DNA of 64,000 bases, taken from positions 21,369,276 to 21,433,275 of the forward strand of contig NW_027467782.1 in assembly GCF_004210375.1 (NCBI RefSeq), written 5' to 3'. The notes beneath the pieces were generated by a model, which ran no database searches, was not told where the DNA came from, and worked only from the letters and a program-made list of their open reading frames with translations. Positions 1-11,815 of this stretch are shown piece by piece. The stretch comes from Tachypleus tridentatus. Its lineage: Eukaryota > Arthropoda > Merostomata > Xiphosura > Limulidae. How positions within the stretch are numbered: the first letter of the stretch is position 1; every line of letters begins with the position of its first letter. Made by a program: the position numbers and the translations under genes.

Positions 1-167
1 GAAGTGTCTTTGTAACATTACAAGTGATGAAACAATCAAGAATACAAAACATTAACACAACAAACAACCATACCTTCTTATGAAGTAATAAGTTAACTAT
101 ATAATATTAACAAATAAAATTAAGTTTAGGTTTATGAAATTATCATTTTAATCATATTATATATCAT

Positions 168-210
168 ATTACGAGTCGCACGCCTTAACAGGCTTGACCA
201 TGCCGGGCCT
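168..210 (-). repeat. tRNA-derived SINE, head fragment
   Basis: This is the reverse complement of the tRNA-like head shared with the SINEs at 5,028 and 45,226 (the ggcatgg...cgactcgtaat stretch). Only the head survives. It sits at the left edge of the decayed hAT element and may have replaced that element's left end. Confidence 0.7.
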
Positions 211-217
211 TTACTTT

Positions 218-2441
218 TACACCAGATTAATTCAGAATTAGTATTCTGAATTACCAATATGATTGGCTATTGCAAACCAAGCATACACAAACAAGTCCTA
301 TGAATATTAATTGAAAACGTTCCTGAAAAAAATAAAAGAATAAAACAGCAACAGTCGTCTGGCATAAACTCATCAATTGCCATGAACATTTAGAACAAAA
401 AAAATAATTATGCTCATCACTGGAACTTAAATTATTGTCATGAGAGCTCCGGGCTGTTTTCAGATTGTTAGCTTCCACGGTAGTAGATCCACCAAGGGCG
501 GCAGCCAGAGGTCGAGCTGGTCTTTCTGGGAAAGTGAAGTTCTTGTGCAGAAAAGTTATTTTATCCAGATTTTCTGGGTCCAGACTGCATCTGAGTTTTG
601 ACATTGTTAGTCCTGAAGCAGAGAATGTCCTCTCGGATGAAATTTCAGTCGCCGGGATACACAAAATCTTCTCAGCTAATACAGCTAACCTCGGATATTT
701 GTTCTCTTGAAACCTCCACCAGCCTAGTGGATCAGAGGTGGAGATCGGATCAGATAGATATGCTTCCAATTGAGCTCAATGGATACATAGGGACGATTGG
801 ATGGTGATTGGGCTATATCACCTTGAATACAGTCAAACAGGCTCTCTGTCGTGTGTGGCTCCACTGGTTCTTGTGTGAGCGAAATGTTTGGGCTTTCCTG
901 TTCGTGGGTTGAGTCTTGCTCAGATATGCTGTCACGGAGTAGTTGGTCCTTCAGATAATCCTCTACCCTCTCTCTCAGGGCATAGGGAAGGAAACTCAGC
1001 CGTTTGTAGCGAGGGTCCAATATTGCAGCGAGGGACCACAATCCTGGTTCAGTGGTCGGAACCCCGGAGTTGTCTACCTGAAATCGAGTCATCATTCCCT
1101 GCACGATTCTTACTTTCAGCGTTGTCAACACATCTGCATTCCTGCCATCAATTTTTTGAAGTCCCTGAGAACCCTAACCTTCATGTAACCTGGTCAGTAT
1201 ATGCTTGAGTACAGTGTAAATGCTGCTCGATGTGGGAATTTTCTCCTTTGTCAGTAGCTCGGTCGCCGGCGCAAGATGACCTCTACTGCTCCTTACATCA
1301 CACTCCACATGGCATCGTCAAACACCAAGCTGGCACGATCTTTTGCTTTTGTTATGCTTTCATCGTAGAGCACTGCCATAACAGGCACACGGAGGTGAAG
1401 AAGTCGCGTTAACATCTGATATGTGGAATTCCACCTTGTGGCAACTTCTTGTATGAGAATACGAGGTTCAACGCCGATTTTTTTTGTTTGGTGGTCATGC
1501 AAGGCTTGGGTAGCTACAGTGGACCGGTCGAAGTGGCTCACACAACGTCTGGCTGGAGCAAGAACTTTGGCGATGTTAGGTTCCTTGAGAGCATCGGTGA
1601 TAGCCAGCTGTAAGCTATGTGAGAAACAAAACATATGTTCTAATTTGGCCTCCTTCGACTTTCATGTTGGACGCATTGTCCGTGACTAGGGCAGAGATAG
1701 CATCAAGCTCAAACTCCTCAGCAATATCTGTGACATGTTGTGCTATGTTCACCCCTGTATGGCGGTCATCTATTGCCCGAGTAGCAACAACTTTGGTCTT
1801 GAGTTCCCACTCCGCAGTCAAAAAATGGCAAGTAAGCGTAATGAACGGCTTCATCTTCAAGTTGGTCTACAGGTCAGTTGTAATAGCAACTGTTTTCCCT
1901 GACATTTCTTCCACAACTTCTGCTTTGCACTCTTCATATGCTGAGGCTAAGTAGCTATTTACTGTCGGCATACGGATGTATGCCAGCCTTTTAAAGACGT
2001 TTGTCGTTTTCCAGCCACAGGCCCATCTTTTTCACTCAAATCTAAATCTGTCAAGTCAAAATGATCCCAGATAATAGATCTCCGACCACTTTCTAAGCTA
2101 GATGACATCGTGCGTTCATTAGCCGTTCAAGTAATCAGATATCAAAACAGGAATTTGCCCGTGACGGCCGCACCAAACGTAAACAAAAACTCTAAAGGTC
2201 AACAACAACAACAACGAAAATTCAACTAAACAAAAAGGCAAGCAGTTCGTAAAATCACGACAGGCAAACATACCGATGTCAAGGTCAAATAATGGAATAT
2301 ATACATGTCGACAATCGTATTGTTTTCCCTCGTTTATTTTTCTCGGAAAAAAATCTTAGATTAATCGGTTAGGAAATCCGTAACCGGTAAAGAGCAATAA
2401 CCGAACCGTAACCGGTTAATCGTGTAATCGTCACAGCCCTA
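218..2441 (-). mobile_element. Decayed hAT-superfamily DNA transposon
   Basis: The element contains transposase remnants on the minus strand (separate entry). Its transposase-start side ends near 2,441; read on the minus strand that end begins AGGGCTGTGACGATTACACG, a hAT-like terminus, followed by AT-rich subterminal DNA rich in accggttaa-type short repeats (about 2,350-2,430). The opposite end cannot be found: a SINE head lies at 168-210, so that terminal inverted repeat seems lost. I could not identify a convincing 8-bp target duplication. Confidence 0.75.
440..2106 (-). pseudogene. hAT transposase (ZBED-like), broken by stop and frameshifts
   Basis: Read on the minus strand, the N-terminus (from 2,106) begins like a BED finger (IIWDHFDL), but the zinc-binding Cys/His part is missing. 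Next come the catalytic-core signatures VAITTDL, followed by a TAG where the family has Trp (about 1,869), then LVTDNASNM (near 1,680), CFSHSLQLA (near 1,620) and EVATRWNSTY (near 1,440). The C-terminal hAT dimerisation block (GWWRFQ..YPRLA, then IPATEISSERTFS) lies at about 560-730. Frame changes occur near 1,640, between 1,290 and 1,130, and near 770. Domain order fits an autonomous hAT transposase of the ZBED1/4 type. No intact reading frame remains, so the copy is immobile unless complemented. Confidence 0.88.
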
Positions 2442-2443
2442 CC

Positions 2444-2632
2444 TTTCAGTCGTGGAGGCGTTATAATGCGACGGTCAATTCCACTATTTGTTGGTAAAAA
2501 AGTAGCCCAAGAGTTGGCTGTGGGTGGTAATGACCAGCTGCCTTCCCTCTAGTATTACACTGCTAAATCAGGGACGACTGGCGCAGATAGCCCTCGAGTA
2601 GCTTTGTGCAAAATTAAAAAACAAACAAACAA
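2444..2632 (+). repeat. tRNA-derived SINE, body and tail
   Basis: The body begins ctttcagtcgtggaggcg and runs through the diagnostic aaaagtagcccaagagttgg and gatagccctcgagtagc segments to an acaaacaaacaa tail. The tRNA head is absent because the copy abuts the hAT terminus at 2,441. Confidence 0.85.
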
Positions 2633-2726
2633 GCATGAGTATTTTAGTTATTAATAAGTTCATTTAAACAACTTCGACCTACTTTTATGCGTATGAACAC
2701 ACTGTCACCTACAAATGATTGTTTAG

Positions 2727-2848
2727 TGTGTGCTTTTCTTATAGCAAAATTACATCAGGCTATTTGCTGAGCTCACCGAGGGGAAACAAACCGATGATTT
2801 TAACCTTGAAAATGCACAGACTTACCGCTGTACTAGCGGTGGCGCTCC
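2727..2848 (+). repeat. Second SINE-like family, partial copy
   Basis: The diagnostic phrases are ttttcttatagcaaaattac, ctgagctcaccgagggg and cttaccgctgtactagcgg. Related fragments occur at about 6,283, 9,092, 32,295, 38,293, 55,255 and 63,594. The family is different from the abundant tRNA-headed SINE. Confidence 0.6.
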
Positions 2849-2886
2849 ATTATAGTATGAAAATTGATAGTGACAGTAGATGGAAG

Positions 2887-3164
2887 GCCGGCATGGCATT
2901 CGACTCGTAATCCGAGGATCGGGGGTTCGAATCCCGGTCGCACGAAACATTCTCGCCCTCCCAGCCGTGGGGGCGTTATAATATGATGATCAATCCCACT
3001 ATTCATTGGTAAAAGAGTAGCCCAAGAGTTGGCGGTGGGTGGTGATGACTAGCTGCCTTCTCTCTCGTCTTACACTACTAAATTAGGGACGGCTAGAACA
3101 AAGCTACTCGAGGGCTATCAACGTGGTAAGTTTGTTTGTATAACGTGGTAAGTTTGTTTGTTTG
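2887..3164 (+). repeat. tRNA-derived SINE, near full length
   Basis: The copy has a shortened tRNA-like head with a B-box-like ggttcgaatcccgg, the cagccgtgggggcgttataa body and the tail. The tail carries a small tandem duplication: aacgtggtaagtttgtttg occurs twice at 3,121-3,164. Confidence 0.85.
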
Positions 3165-3459
3165 CCACGTCATACAACTGAACTTAATTAATCACTATTA
3201 TTTTTTTAAATCATTAAATATTAACTCACCAAATAAATTGAATAATAACTCTTAAACTAAACAGTTTTGTATATCCAAAAAATATTAATTACTAATTTGA
3301 AATCATTCTTTCCCCAACTTGTGTGTCTACAGTGAAGTTATAATTTATAAAGCTTCTGTAATAAATAATCATTTTCTTTGAAACAAACATGGATTTTTAA
3401 AGCGATAAAACAGGCAATTTTAAAATACTCTATAACTTTTATTTTCTATTTACATACAT

Positions 3460-3465
3460 TTTATT
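3460..3465 (-). terminator. Candidate poly(A) signal of the Ig-domain gene
   Basis: AATAAA on the minus strand, about 220 nt downstream of the stop codon at 3,685; a second AATAAA lies at 3,438-3,443. Position fits a 3' UTR end, but the cleavage site is not provable from sequence. Confidence 0.4.
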
Positions 3466-3684
3466 TTAATTTTTTTATCGATGTGAAGTTTGTGAAAGTC
3501 CGGGACAAGAAAACATAAATCGAGAGTCATTGTCTCTTATTAGTGAAGAAAATCGTCCGATCATAGAAGTTATTCTGTTGTTGTCTTGCATCTGGCTTTC
3601 TAATTCGGTTAAACACTAGTCAAAAAATTCTTGTGGATCTAACAATGTATCAGGAGCTTACGTTTCTCAATTTGTCTGTCGACT

Positions 3685-6600
3685 CTAGTCCTCAGAACCC
3701 TCTGACTCTGATGATTTCCTTTCGTTAAACAAATCTCGCAGTTCTTTGAAGTAGAGAGGTCTCATTGATTTGTATTTCGTAAATTTGTTGTGACGTCGAC
3801 AAGGTGAAGGTACCTTCTTCCTTTCAGTTAACGGAGTTTCTGATATATATGAGATAATTGGTTTATATTTATGAGGCTGTCTTGTTATAAAATATTTGGC
3901 ATGTGATCCTTCAAGACTTGTGATAATGTTTGTTATTTCACTTGAGTCATTGCTATTTTGGATGTCCTTCCTATTGGTGAAAACATTCGCCTTTGTTTCT
4001 TTCTAAAAATAACAAGAATCAGGATAGGTTGATGTTAGTTATCATTATATAGAAATTACCTCTTGAAAATTAATACAATGAAACTACCGATAACTGGGCT
4101 ATATAAATTTGGTGGATATCAATTCAAATACGTTTTCGAACAACACTTTTATTGAAATATCCAAATTTTGAGCAAACTAATTGACTCTATAAATTGATTT
4201 CTAATAAGTAAAAAGGGAAGGGAATGTTTATCTTGTGCATGTCGAAATATTTACAACTTTACTTCGGGGAAAACTCTGTAGAAAGTACGATATGTCTCCA
4301 GTACTAAACAGAACAAAATGTGAACAATTACTAACAAGCGTTATTAGAAATTTGAGAATTTCAAAAATAATCAAACTAAAAAAGAAATTGAAATAAAAAA
4401 CGTTGGAACCAACAACTATACTTTTAAGAATGATAAATTGCGTGATGTATATTTTAATTTAGTTGCTGCAATTATCGAGAATTTTACTCTACGCTGTTTT
4501 TGTTGTTTTTTTTTTATCAGAAAACTTCAAAACGGACAATCTGTGTCTGCTCACCATGAGCATTAATACCAGACTTTTAGAGATATTAGTGTTCGGTCCT
4601 ATTACTGGGCTCCACCAGATGTCCTTAATCTATGGGTGCCTTTGTATTTAAAATTCGAATATTTTAATATTTGTTTGGAAACAGTTTAACATCGAGATGG
4701 CGCTGCGAAATTCATCAATATCGATTTGAACTAAAGCGCAAAAAGAATACAAACACGACAATAATGATGCTTCATAAAAAGTAAAATAAAACACATTTTT
4801 AACTCTATGTGGTGCGTAAATGAGTCCAGTGTTTTTAATGAGAAAGTTTCTAGCTAGCATAAATGTAAACTTGTTAGAGAATTTCTATTGTTTAAAATTT
4901 TGGCATGACGAAAGGGGTGTTTGAACATCAGATAAGATACATCAAAGTTCTACAGTTATCCAAGCAAAGAAAATTTGGCTAATGCCGATTTGTTAAACAG
5001 CAAAAGAAAATAAGCAAATATAAATGTCCCGGCATGGCCAGGTGGTTAAGGCGCTCGGCTCGTAATTCGAAGGTCGTGGGTTCGAATCCTCGTCACACCG
5101 AACATGCTCGCCCTTTCAGCCGTGGGAGCATTATAATGTGACGGTCAATCCCACTATTCGTTGGCAAAAGAATAGCTCAAGAGTTAGCGGTGGGTGGTGA
5201 TGACTAGCAGCTGCCTTCCCTCTAGTCTTACACAACTAAATTAGCAGTTGTAGTATATGAAGGATGGAAGTCCTCACATTATACATCATACGTATATATG
5301 TCTCTCTACTACTAAATGGAATGAGTACAACCCAACTTTACGAGGTAATGACTCATAAACAGAGTCATGCAGTACAAATCTATAGAATAAACATTTATTA
5401 AAGGTTTGGAGACGGCTTGAATGGTAATGAAGAATATAATGGTATTATATATAATGAATATAATAGTATATAATGGTATTATATACCAGCGCAAGTGCTT
5501 ATCCCTTGGACGGAATTTACGTAACTTCATAATTAATGAAAAGTTATCTAACGACATGAATAATTGTCTCCCTTATATGTGACCAGATCAATGAAAACCA
5601 TGAGATAAAATACTGATAAAACGCCTTCCTTTCCCCGTAGCGGGCTTAGAACCATAATTTGAAACAGCTTCTATCCAAGTGGAACCGTTTTAAAATGGTC
5701 ATATTAGAAGCATCTTTCATATATCTTCCCAAATGTTAATACAGTAGAAAATATGTAATTTTTACAGTTTTGTTGTTCATACATTTCACTTTGTACTTTG
5801 AGTACACAGATTAACAAGAATATCAGGTTATACTTTTGTTGCTAAGCGACATGGCATAAAGTTGTTGTTGTATACCTATAACAAGTTAAGATTCATCTGT
5901 AACTGTGTCAATAACTGTGAAAACACATGACTCATAAACAGAGTCAATAGAGTACAACAATTTCCAAAATGTTTTGAGATGGCTGCAATGATAAAGAAGA
6001 AACCTGTATTACATGTATATATCTACACACAACGTCTCTAGAAGCTTGTTATCAAGTATCCATTTAAACCGACTGCAATTTCCTTCTAAAAATCGATACC
6101 ATTAAATTTAAACGTTTCTTATAAGGTGGAAGATTAGAGTGTAAAGTTTATAGCCTTAATACATTATATTTATAACGGTGTCTAAACTTCACGCAGAACA
6201 CCAGCATAAAATGTATAGAAAGTAAGTAAATATATGTGACTGAAGGTATATTACATTCTTGTTATGTTCGTCTATTTGTGCTCTACCCACCACGACTATC
6301 GATAGCCGGTTTCTAGCGTTGTAAGTCCCAGACACTCGGTATGAAATAGTGAAATGTGATGACATTTCCCGTTATCACAATACTTACTTCAGGAAGATGA
6401 AAATTCTGAACGTTTTTGGCCCTCTTCTCTTTTATACTTTTACATTTTCTCTTCTCGTTTGTATTAACAGACTGATCTTCATCTTTTTGTGGTACAAGTG
6501 AATATTTAATTTTTTTTCTATCATCTTTATTTGTATGGTCTTCTGTGTTAGCTGATTTTACTCTTTTACATCTACAACAATTGCACTTCCAAATAATGAC

Positions 6601-9600
6601 ACTACAAAAGAAAAGCGGTAATAAATAACATGGATGATTTAATTTGACTCTTATTTGTACATCAGTGTTATGTCAATTAAAAATGGAATATAATTATAAT
6701 CTAGAAATAATAATATTTAACAACGACATCCACAGGGACGTTCTCTCCCAGTGGAACGTTAGTAAGTATATGAACATATAACACTAAAATAGGCGGGTTC
6801 AGTTCCCCACGGTGGACATGGCAAGTTGACCCCTGCTGCATCTCTTTAAAATAAAGATAACAAATGTAAACAGGAATAAAATGTTATAGCTCAAGAGGGA
6901 TAATTGAATAATTATTATACTCGCTGATAAATTTCAATTTTAAGACCATATTGAAATAAACTGAAAATCATTAATTAGTTAAAAACTTTTTTGAATGAAA
7001 ATGCCTTTTATATTTATCTCAAGTACTCGAATTGTAATAACTTAGGTTACCCATATTTTACACGTTTAAATTTCAAGTATTTCTACTGACACGCACAGTA
7101 CCTTATTGTATTTACATATAAAAAACAGGTTGAACAATAACATACTTACAAGGAATGTTTTTCATCAGAAGAACTTGTAATATTGTAAAAAGTGATCCAC
7201 AATTTAAGCTTTAAGTGAATCTCCACACTTAAAATACACTTTATTGTAAACTAATGATGCTAATTTCCCCTTATATATTTCTTATTAATGCAAGCGTTTG
7301 TAACCTTTTGAATATTTATCATTCTAATGAAAATAAAGTAACTAATATATTTTTTATTTCTCAGCCCCTTTAAATTCATTATTAAGTATGTACACACATG
7401 GTTCAACTATTAATAACTTAGAAATTATATTAAGATCTATTCAACAAAACATAAAAAAATACTGTTTTGTTCTTACCTTAGAAAAATTAACAAAAGTGGT
7501 ATTCCTACTGCAGCAGTTACCAATGGAATCGTATGTTCTGACATGGATGGTGCTGAAATGGAAAAATACAAGTTAAAAAGAAAGTTAGTTAGTCAAGTGC
7601 AATTTGTTTTTTGTTATATGACAGTATTGGAGAAGGCTACGTTTCATTTGGTATACTTACAGTGAAAATAACAAGATAACCACAGCGTTCTGAGTTATTT
7701 ATTTATTCTATTTTGAAATAGAATATTTATTCTATTTATTTATTCAAACACGTATAAGTTTAATGCACATGGATAAAACAGTACGGGTAAAGAAGTGTAA
7801 AGTATCACTTTAGATTTACTTTTTTCCTTGATAATCCAAGTAAAGATATTTACTTATCATATCTTATGACAATCAAATACACTGACTGTGTTTTTATATC
7901 AAACCAGGATGATCATTTGATGCGTCACGTGACTGACCACCATTACAGCAGTTATATATATTTGTAACAAGACAAAAGGCAAAAGTAACAAGTTCTCAGA
8001 CTTCCAAGGATGTATGATTGTCGACACTTACTTACTAGCAATTTGTAAACTGAATACTGTTTATATGTTTCACTATTCAAAGAAATCTGTAATTAGTGTC
8101 TAAATGAACTACAAACGAAAGAGAATATATTGGAAAACTATTGGTAACAATTCAAAGGGAAAGTACATGGACGGTCTTTTTATTGTAAACTAATGTAAAA
8201 CTCTGTTCGAGTCAACCAGTTTTTTATAAAATAGTCAAGGTTTAAATAATACAACAATACTAGGAGGAGGAAAATACTTATGGCATACAATTACTGGTCT
8301 AAAAACGTACTTCAGACAACAGAAAAGCTCAAACTGTGAACAGTGAATTAGTGGGAATGATAGACGTGGTTTGGTGAATCGTGTTTTACCTGAGTTGCTA
8401 TGAGTGGTGAAATGGTAAGATATTTATTATTTAGAATAGAAAATAATGTCCACAATGTACTGGAATATTATAAGAGATCGGGTCTTCACACATTACTACA
8501 TTTTTTTACCTTCATGAATAAGGGATTGAATAAATTTAATGGGAAGAAAGAACAACACTCGTCAACACAAACATCGTCACAGTAATATTTTTCCATCACG
8601 ACATTTTGTCAACAACCTTTCCACACATATTATTTCACGTTAAAGGTACGTTTTACGTAATCTTATATGTAGCATAACTTACTTTTCCTTGGAGAAGGAA
8701 CGTATGTTTCTTCCTCCGTTCCTGGTTGACTTGGATCTAAGAAAAAAGCTTGAAATGTTTACAATGTTAACTTTGACAATTAAAAATAAAATAATAGATG
8801 GAGTATATAATAACTAATTTATTGCTTAGTTTGTTCGAAACAGTTTTTCCTTTTCGATTTATTTAAAATTAGAATTCACAAATACTGATCACACATGTAA
8901 ACGCTTTGAAGGAAAGCACAACTTACAACACAGGTTATGTCTCAGTGTGAGTCCTTCAGGACATTGGTAGTTTTCACTTGGTTGTACGCATGCTAAAATA
9001 AAGTATAAGATGGTTCGTAGTTCAAGTATTGTTGACATAAGAAATAATATTTTGCACTATTTATTTGTAATTTAGCACAACACTACATCATGGGGTATCT
9101 ATGCTCTGCCCATCACGGATATCGAAACCCGGTTTCTTGCATTGGAAGCACGCAGACAGTTTGCTGGGCCACTAGAGTAATTTTTGACCTGATATGACAC
9201 TTTAGGCTCATAACAAATTATTAACTACTTTTCTTCGTGAAAGCTCATACATTGGAAATCCTGTAAGGTATAAACAAAATCTAACAAATATAGCTTATCT
9301 TGTTCTTTATCTATTGTATCGTAGGTCACAGGAGGTTTCAACTCAATGTATTTTCATAATTAATAATAAATAAGGATTTACAATGCTAAAGTTAAGGGTT
9401 CGATTTCCCCTCGGTTGGTACAGCGGATATCCCTTTGTAGCTTTGCTATATGAAAACGCAAATTTTGGTAATTAAAGGCCCGGAATGGCCAGATGTGTTG
9501 AGGCATTCGACGTGTAATCTGAGGGTCGCAGGTTCGAATCCCCATCACACCAAACATGTTCGCCCTTTCAGCCGTGGGGGCATTATAACGTGACGGTCAA

Positions 9601-10770
9601 TCCCACTATTCGTTGGTAAAAGAGTAGCCCAAGAGTTGGCGGTGGGTGGTGATGACTAGCTGCCTTCCCTCTAGTCTTACACTCAGATCAAAATTAAAGA
9701 TATGCTCAGTAACAAATATAGTTAATCAAATAAGCTCTTCAAACTTTCTTATTTCAAATGATAAGAATGTATCGTTTCATCGCTTGGATGTGAAAAGTGG
9801 CTAAACAATGTCTCTGAATACCAGAACTTACTGTGTGTTTGTAACAAAAGAAACATTTTTCTGCTATAACACTGTAGCATTTTGTAATTTCAATATTTTC
9901 ACAGACGATTAAAGAAATCATTCAACACTTTTGATTTTTTAAAATTATTTGTTCTATGACTTGTAAGGAAAACAACAAAACCTTTCTAATTTCTAACATA
10001 AGGTTATCTCGTTTTCTGACTTCACGGAATGTCTAATTTCATTAATTGTGTAATGCTATTGATTAAATTTATTCATATCTATGTATGTATTTAGTTATTG
10101 TATATAATAATAATAAATCAAAAATTATTTCGTAATGATAAATTTATATCTGCAGACAAAAAATTTGATTTTCAACATTTTAACACTGCAGGCTTAACGC
10201 GGAAACAATGGCGGTGAGCTGTATGTTGGTAGTTGGAAAGGTGATTTCATGGATTTTGGAAAATTAATGTACAATCATTAAATATATATCGAACTTATAA
10301 CACTTTACATAAATTGTAGTAAAAATGGATGGAATCCGATCCATAATTTAAAGTTTTTTTTTACTTCTAAACACTACCAAAATCGATTCTTATAAGCATT
10401 TACCTTCCAAGAAATGAGTGATGAAAATTGGTTTTTGTGCTTTTATCTCCCAGTTTCTTGTGTATTCAATAACGCACTTATACACACCGGTATCAGAAAA
10501 ATCAAATTTATAAATCATCAAATCTCCCGTGGCTTTGTTTATCCGAATTTTATTATCGTCTGTTGATATTCCACCGTAGGGGCCAAACCAATAATACTGA
10601 AAAACATCAAAGGTATATCTTTTGATTCCAATGCCGTCAGGGACACACGGAATCACCTGTGGGGCGCCAAGTACAATATTTTCAGGCTTAAGTTTGATGT
10701 GTGCAGGCATTGCTATTATTAGAGCATAGAATGCCATAAAAATCAATGTTTTGAAAAAGAACTTCACCAT
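3685..10770 (-). CDS. Ig-domain single-pass membrane protein, 6 exons, 364 aa
   Basis: The coding exons are 10,404-10,770; 8,927-8,992; 8,683-8,736; 7,477-7,552; 6,388-6,601; and 3,685-4,002 (stop TAG). Each intron has GT-AG ends (five donors match GTAAG or GTAAAT), and phases 1,1,1,2,0 join without a stop, giving 1,095 nt. Residues 1-24 form a signal peptide. Residues 25-120 are an Ig domain with C42, W61 and the D93-x-G-x-Y-x-C99 motif. C124, C133 and C144 lie in a short stalk, about 171-192 is a transmembrane helix, and K-C-N-C-C-R-C (193-199) follows it, possibly palmitoylated. A Lys/Ser-rich cytoplasmic tail ends acidic (SESEGSED). The start is the first ATG, in good context (GAGATGG), ahead of the signal peptide. 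The YWFGP...TGDLM...TGVYKC pattern recalls the Ig-like part of ZPBP/Sp38-type sperm proteins; TMEM81- or IZUMO-like Ig proteins are alternatives. The gene structure is secure; the family is a guess. Confidence 0.88.
5028..5245 (+). repeat. tRNA-derived SINE, best-preserved head
   Basis: This copy lies in intron 5 of the Ig-domain gene, antisense to it. It has an A-box-like tggccaggtggttaagg, an anticodon-position CGT, a B-box-like ggttcgaatcc, then the common body. It is truncated before the final tail. Confidence 0.88.
6283..6345 (+). repeat. Second SINE-like family, fragment
   Basis: The segment ctacccaccacgactatcg...ccggtttctagcgttgtaag matches the fragment at 9,092-9,180. It lies just outside exon 5 of the Ig-domain gene, in the intron. 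Confidence 0.45.
9092..9180 (+). repeat. Second SINE-like family, fragment
   Basis: The segment ctctgcccatcacggatatcgaaacccggtttcttgcattgg is related to 6,283-6,345. It lies in intron 1 of the Ig-domain gene. Confidence 0.45.
9380..9455 (-). repeat. Second SINE-like family, short fragment
   Basis: The ggttcgatttcccctcgg ... tttgtagctttgctata segment reads as the reverse complement of the 2,727-2,848 type element. Confidence 0.35.
9477..9686 (+). repeat. tRNA-derived SINE
   Basis: This copy has a head (cggaatggccag..., gcaggttcgaatcccc) and body (cagccgtgggggcattataa through ctctagtcttacac). It stops before the tail and lies in intron 1 of the Ig-domain gene. Confidence 0.87.
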
Positions 10771-10897
10771 CTCTGTATCTTAAAATCTGCTTGCAGTAGT
10801 AGCTTTAACTTTTTACAAAATGTCTCCTAATTATCTGTGTTGCTAAGATACTGTTTCATTGTTAATATTATAAATATTGTAAGCACGTAAGAACAAA

Positions 10898-11428
10898 CAA
10901 TATGATATAAAAGTTACGGAGTTCCGGATTAAACACTAAAAGCTGATAAAAGTTATGGAGTTACGTATTAAACGGTAAAAGCTGACAAAGTACAGAAACT
11001 AAAAGGTGTGAAATTTATGATGAGGCTACAGAAACCAAAATTCCATCTTTACACAGTTTTGATTTGAATTTAAAATATATAAATTCAAAAATGTGTGAAA
11101 AAAACGTCTAGTGGTTACGTTATTTTTATCACAAAATAAGATATTGTTGTTTCGCATCATGCTTAGAGGCAACAAAGAAACCTCACAACAATATATCATA
11201 AAAGTTACGGAGTTCCGGATTAAACACTAAGAGCTGATAAAAGTTACGGAGACAAATTACAGAAACTAAAAGGTGTGAAATTTATGATGAGGCAACAGAA
11301 ACCACAGTTCCATTTTTAAAGAGCTTTGATTTGAATTTAAAATATACAAATTGATACGTGTGAAAAAACATCTAATGTTTACGTTATTTTATTACAAAAT
11401 AAGACATTGTTGTTTCACAATAATACTT
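10898..11428. repeat. Two-copy direct repeat upstream of the Ig-domain gene
   Basis: Copy 1 is about 10,898-11,163 and copy 2 about 11,188-11,428. Both contain aaagttacggagttccggat, aaaggtgtgaaatttatgatgagg and ataaga(t/c)attgttgtttc. Copy 1 also holds an internal partial repeat (the ctgataaaagtta segment occurs twice). The array lies 130-660 bp upstream of the minus-strand start codon, where the promoter of that gene should be. Confidence 0.8.
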
Positions 11429-11815
11429 GCTAAATAATCACAATTATTGTTGTGAAAATAGTTCAAACAACTCGCCTGGCAGGTAAATTACATATACGGA
11501 ATTTAAAAAGTTTCTATTCTTCCCTTAAGTTTCCCAAATTTGAGTTAAAATATTAAAAAATAAAAGCATCATAAACAAACTGTTTACATACTGGTTGGAA
11601 CAGAATTATAAGAAAAAGAAATTTATTTATTTTCTCCCATGAAGATACCTAGGGGGCTGAATATAAAAATCGTATAGTTAATAACATCATAGGCCTAATA
11701 TCAATGTCTTCTCTCAAGTACAATGAATTGTGATTACACTCTATCAGTTTAGAAAACGTCTTCACCGTAAGATTCGTTGCTGTGACAAGCTGCTTATATA
11801 AATATTGTTCTTATT

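Noticed and set aside
5041..5105. tRNA gene (A and B boxes, Thr-CGT-like anticodon)
   Set aside because: The same head precedes a common non-tRNA body in many copies, so it is a SINE head and not a functional tRNA gene.
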